Source: Chloroflexota bacterium (lineage in GTDB: Bacteria > Chloroflexota > Dehalococcoidia > GIF9 > AB-539-J10). Taken from it: a stretch of 6,302 nt of DNA. The notes beneath the pieces are model-generated. The model saw only the letters and a list, made by a program, of their open reading frames with translations, ran no database searches and had not been told where the DNA came from. This document shows, piece after piece, positions 5,657 through 6,302 of this stretch (its first letter is position 1; every line of letters starts with the position of its first letter). The position numbers and the translations under genes were made by a program. The DNA lies in assembly GCA_015222295.1 (NCBI GenBank), contig JADFUZ010000090.1:1-6302 (forward strand), read 5' to 3'.

Positions 5657-5673
5657 TATCACGTAACATGATA
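5657..5673. promoter_or_regulatory. 17-bp near-palindrome upstream of marR-type gene, candidate autoregulatory operator
   Basis: TATCACGT-A-ACATGATA has arms pairing at seven of eight positions around a central A. It sits 20 bp upstream of the TTG start, between it and any promoter, next to the GGAGG ribosome site. The length is typical of MarR operators. On the minus strand TATCAT, a possible -10, overlaps it, though no good -35 is seen. Confidence 0.5.
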
Positions 5674-6302
5674 TCAAAAAGGCGAGGGATATGCTAGCTT
5701 GCTCCACTACAAGCCGGGGACAGTTGCACATTAGGGCGCATTGTTTCACCTCTTCACCACCCGGTTAGCGCGACTCTTAATCCATCAGGGAGGCATTGCC
5801 TCGGTCAGCGCAAGGCTGTTGCCAAAGCCGTGAGCACGTTTGCCCCTTCAGTCAACTTTTGATACGCACCACCAGGTCGATGCTCCTGTCCCAGAAGGGG
5901 ACGAGGACATTATAGCTGGAATTATCGATGTCGATCACAGCGGCTCCCTGAAATTACCTCGCACCATTCATACGTAAGAACCTTATATGTTCCAGATTCG
6001 CCATCCGCTTTCAAAATCGACCCGGCCATGGGTTACCATGAGCATCTCCGGCTGTTCATCCCCAGGTTAACCGCCTGAACCCAGGGTGCCCAATCCCCGC
6101 TGGGTGACGCCGCCGTGGGTATTGCGGCAATGGGAAGCGATTTGTCATCGGCGGGAGTCCTGAGTCAGGCTAAACGATACGCTAGCTTGTGCAACTGCCA
6201 GTACCCTGGCCGGTGCGGAAAGGCCTTCGGCGATGTCCTAACCCGTCATCTTAATCGGCTGCCACTGCCATGACTCTCCCCTCTGGACAACGTAGCCCAG
6301 AC
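5674..6302. other. About 630 bp without an intact gene; short broken reading frames
   Basis: No ORF of convincing length occurs here on either strand. Three minus-strand pieces look weakly coding: 5922-6029 (MAGSILKADGESGTYKVLTY..., 35 codons), 5852-5953 in another frame (AAVIDIDNSSYNVLVPFWDR..., ending at TGA, no start), and 6145-6300 (LGYVVQRGESWQWQ... and DIAEGLSAPARVLAVAQA..., one frame broken by TAG at 6238-6240). None matches a family I recognise. A 13-bp dyad, GAGGCA-T-TGCCTC, is at 5790-5802. The nearly identical 14-mers GATA[T/C]GCTAGCTTG lie at 5688-5701 and 6176-6189. The stretch looks like decayed coding DNA. Confidence 0.4.
5852..6029 (-). pseudogene. Possible frameshifted gene fragment of unknown function
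   Basis: Two overlapping minus-strand frames can be read as one broken gene. The first runs from an ATG at 6029 (MAGSILKADGESGTYKVLTY, then EWCEVISGS) to TAA at 5922. The second, in another frame from about 5953, reads FQGAAVIDIDNSSYNVLVPF and WDRSIDLVVRIKS to TGA at 5852. Passing from EVISG to AAVIDID through a one-base shift near 5945 would make about 58 plausible residues. There is no good ribosome site at the ATG and I recognise no family, so this is a weak call. Confidence 0.25.

Noticed and set aside
5790..5802. 13-bp palindrome GAGGCA-T-TGCCTC as an operator or terminator
   Set aside because: No promoter or gene is close enough to give it a role, no T-run follows, and a dyad this short can occur by chance.
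1..6302. CRISPR array, phage-defence cassette or retron
   Set aside because: No regularly spaced repeats, no cas, reverse transcriptase, nuclease or toxin-antitoxin motifs were found on either strand.

Overview
The window reads as a piece of an environmental bacterial chromosome of moderate GC. The best guess is a Chloroflexota genome, Dehalococcoidia-like. That guess is inference from protein style: two lipoproteins with almost the same leader (MK[RK]WLS[LI]AAVV...IGAAC followed by Gly/Glu-rich linkers), a MarR protein with the TPAEISRLFFRESQTIAGLL-type helix-turn-helix, and a CaiB-type CoA transferase beside a sulfatase-like enzyme. No rRNA, tRNA or other marker gene is present to prove it.

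All intact genes lie on the minus strand, so transcription runs from high to low coordinates. From right to left: (1) 5638-6302 has no intact gene, only short broken reading frames and a 17-bp dyad just upstream of the regulator. (2) 5143-5637 encodes a MarR-family regulator starting at TTG. (3) 4789-5119 holds the only convincing plus-strand coding remnant, a broken DDE transposase. (4) 4659-4706 is a strong sigma70-type promoter whose start site lies inside a perfect 19-bp palindrome. (5) 3152-4561 is a sulfatase / alkaline phosphatase-superfamily enzyme starting at GTG, with Thr where the formylglycine precursor Cys/Ser should be and an in-frame 15-codon duplication. (6) 2003-3112, 39 bp further on, is a lipoprotein with a CrtC/AttH-like domain. 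(7) 1767-2002 is a spacer holding a 23-codon ORF behind a strong Shine-Dalgarno. (8) 579-1766 is a lipoprotein substrate-binding protein of the branched-chain amino acid type. (9) 381-482 is a 33-codon stub of an FAD/NAD-binding oxidoreductase whose stop overlaps the start of (10), a class III CoA transferase (1-384) that runs off the left edge.

Working model (inference): the sulfatase-like hydrolase and the CrtC-like lipoprotein form one transcription unit driven by the operator-bearing promoter, with the substrate-binding lipoprotein possibly read through or separately expressed. Together they could capture and process a small organic substrate at the cell surface, with the CoA transferase activating an acid product inside. 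The MarR protein is the nearest candidate regulator, but the palindrome at its own upstream region differs from the one at the sulfatase promoter, so the link is unproven. The locus shows decay and rearrangement: a transposase fossil, a truncated oxidoreductase, an internal duplication and a fossil-like right flank.
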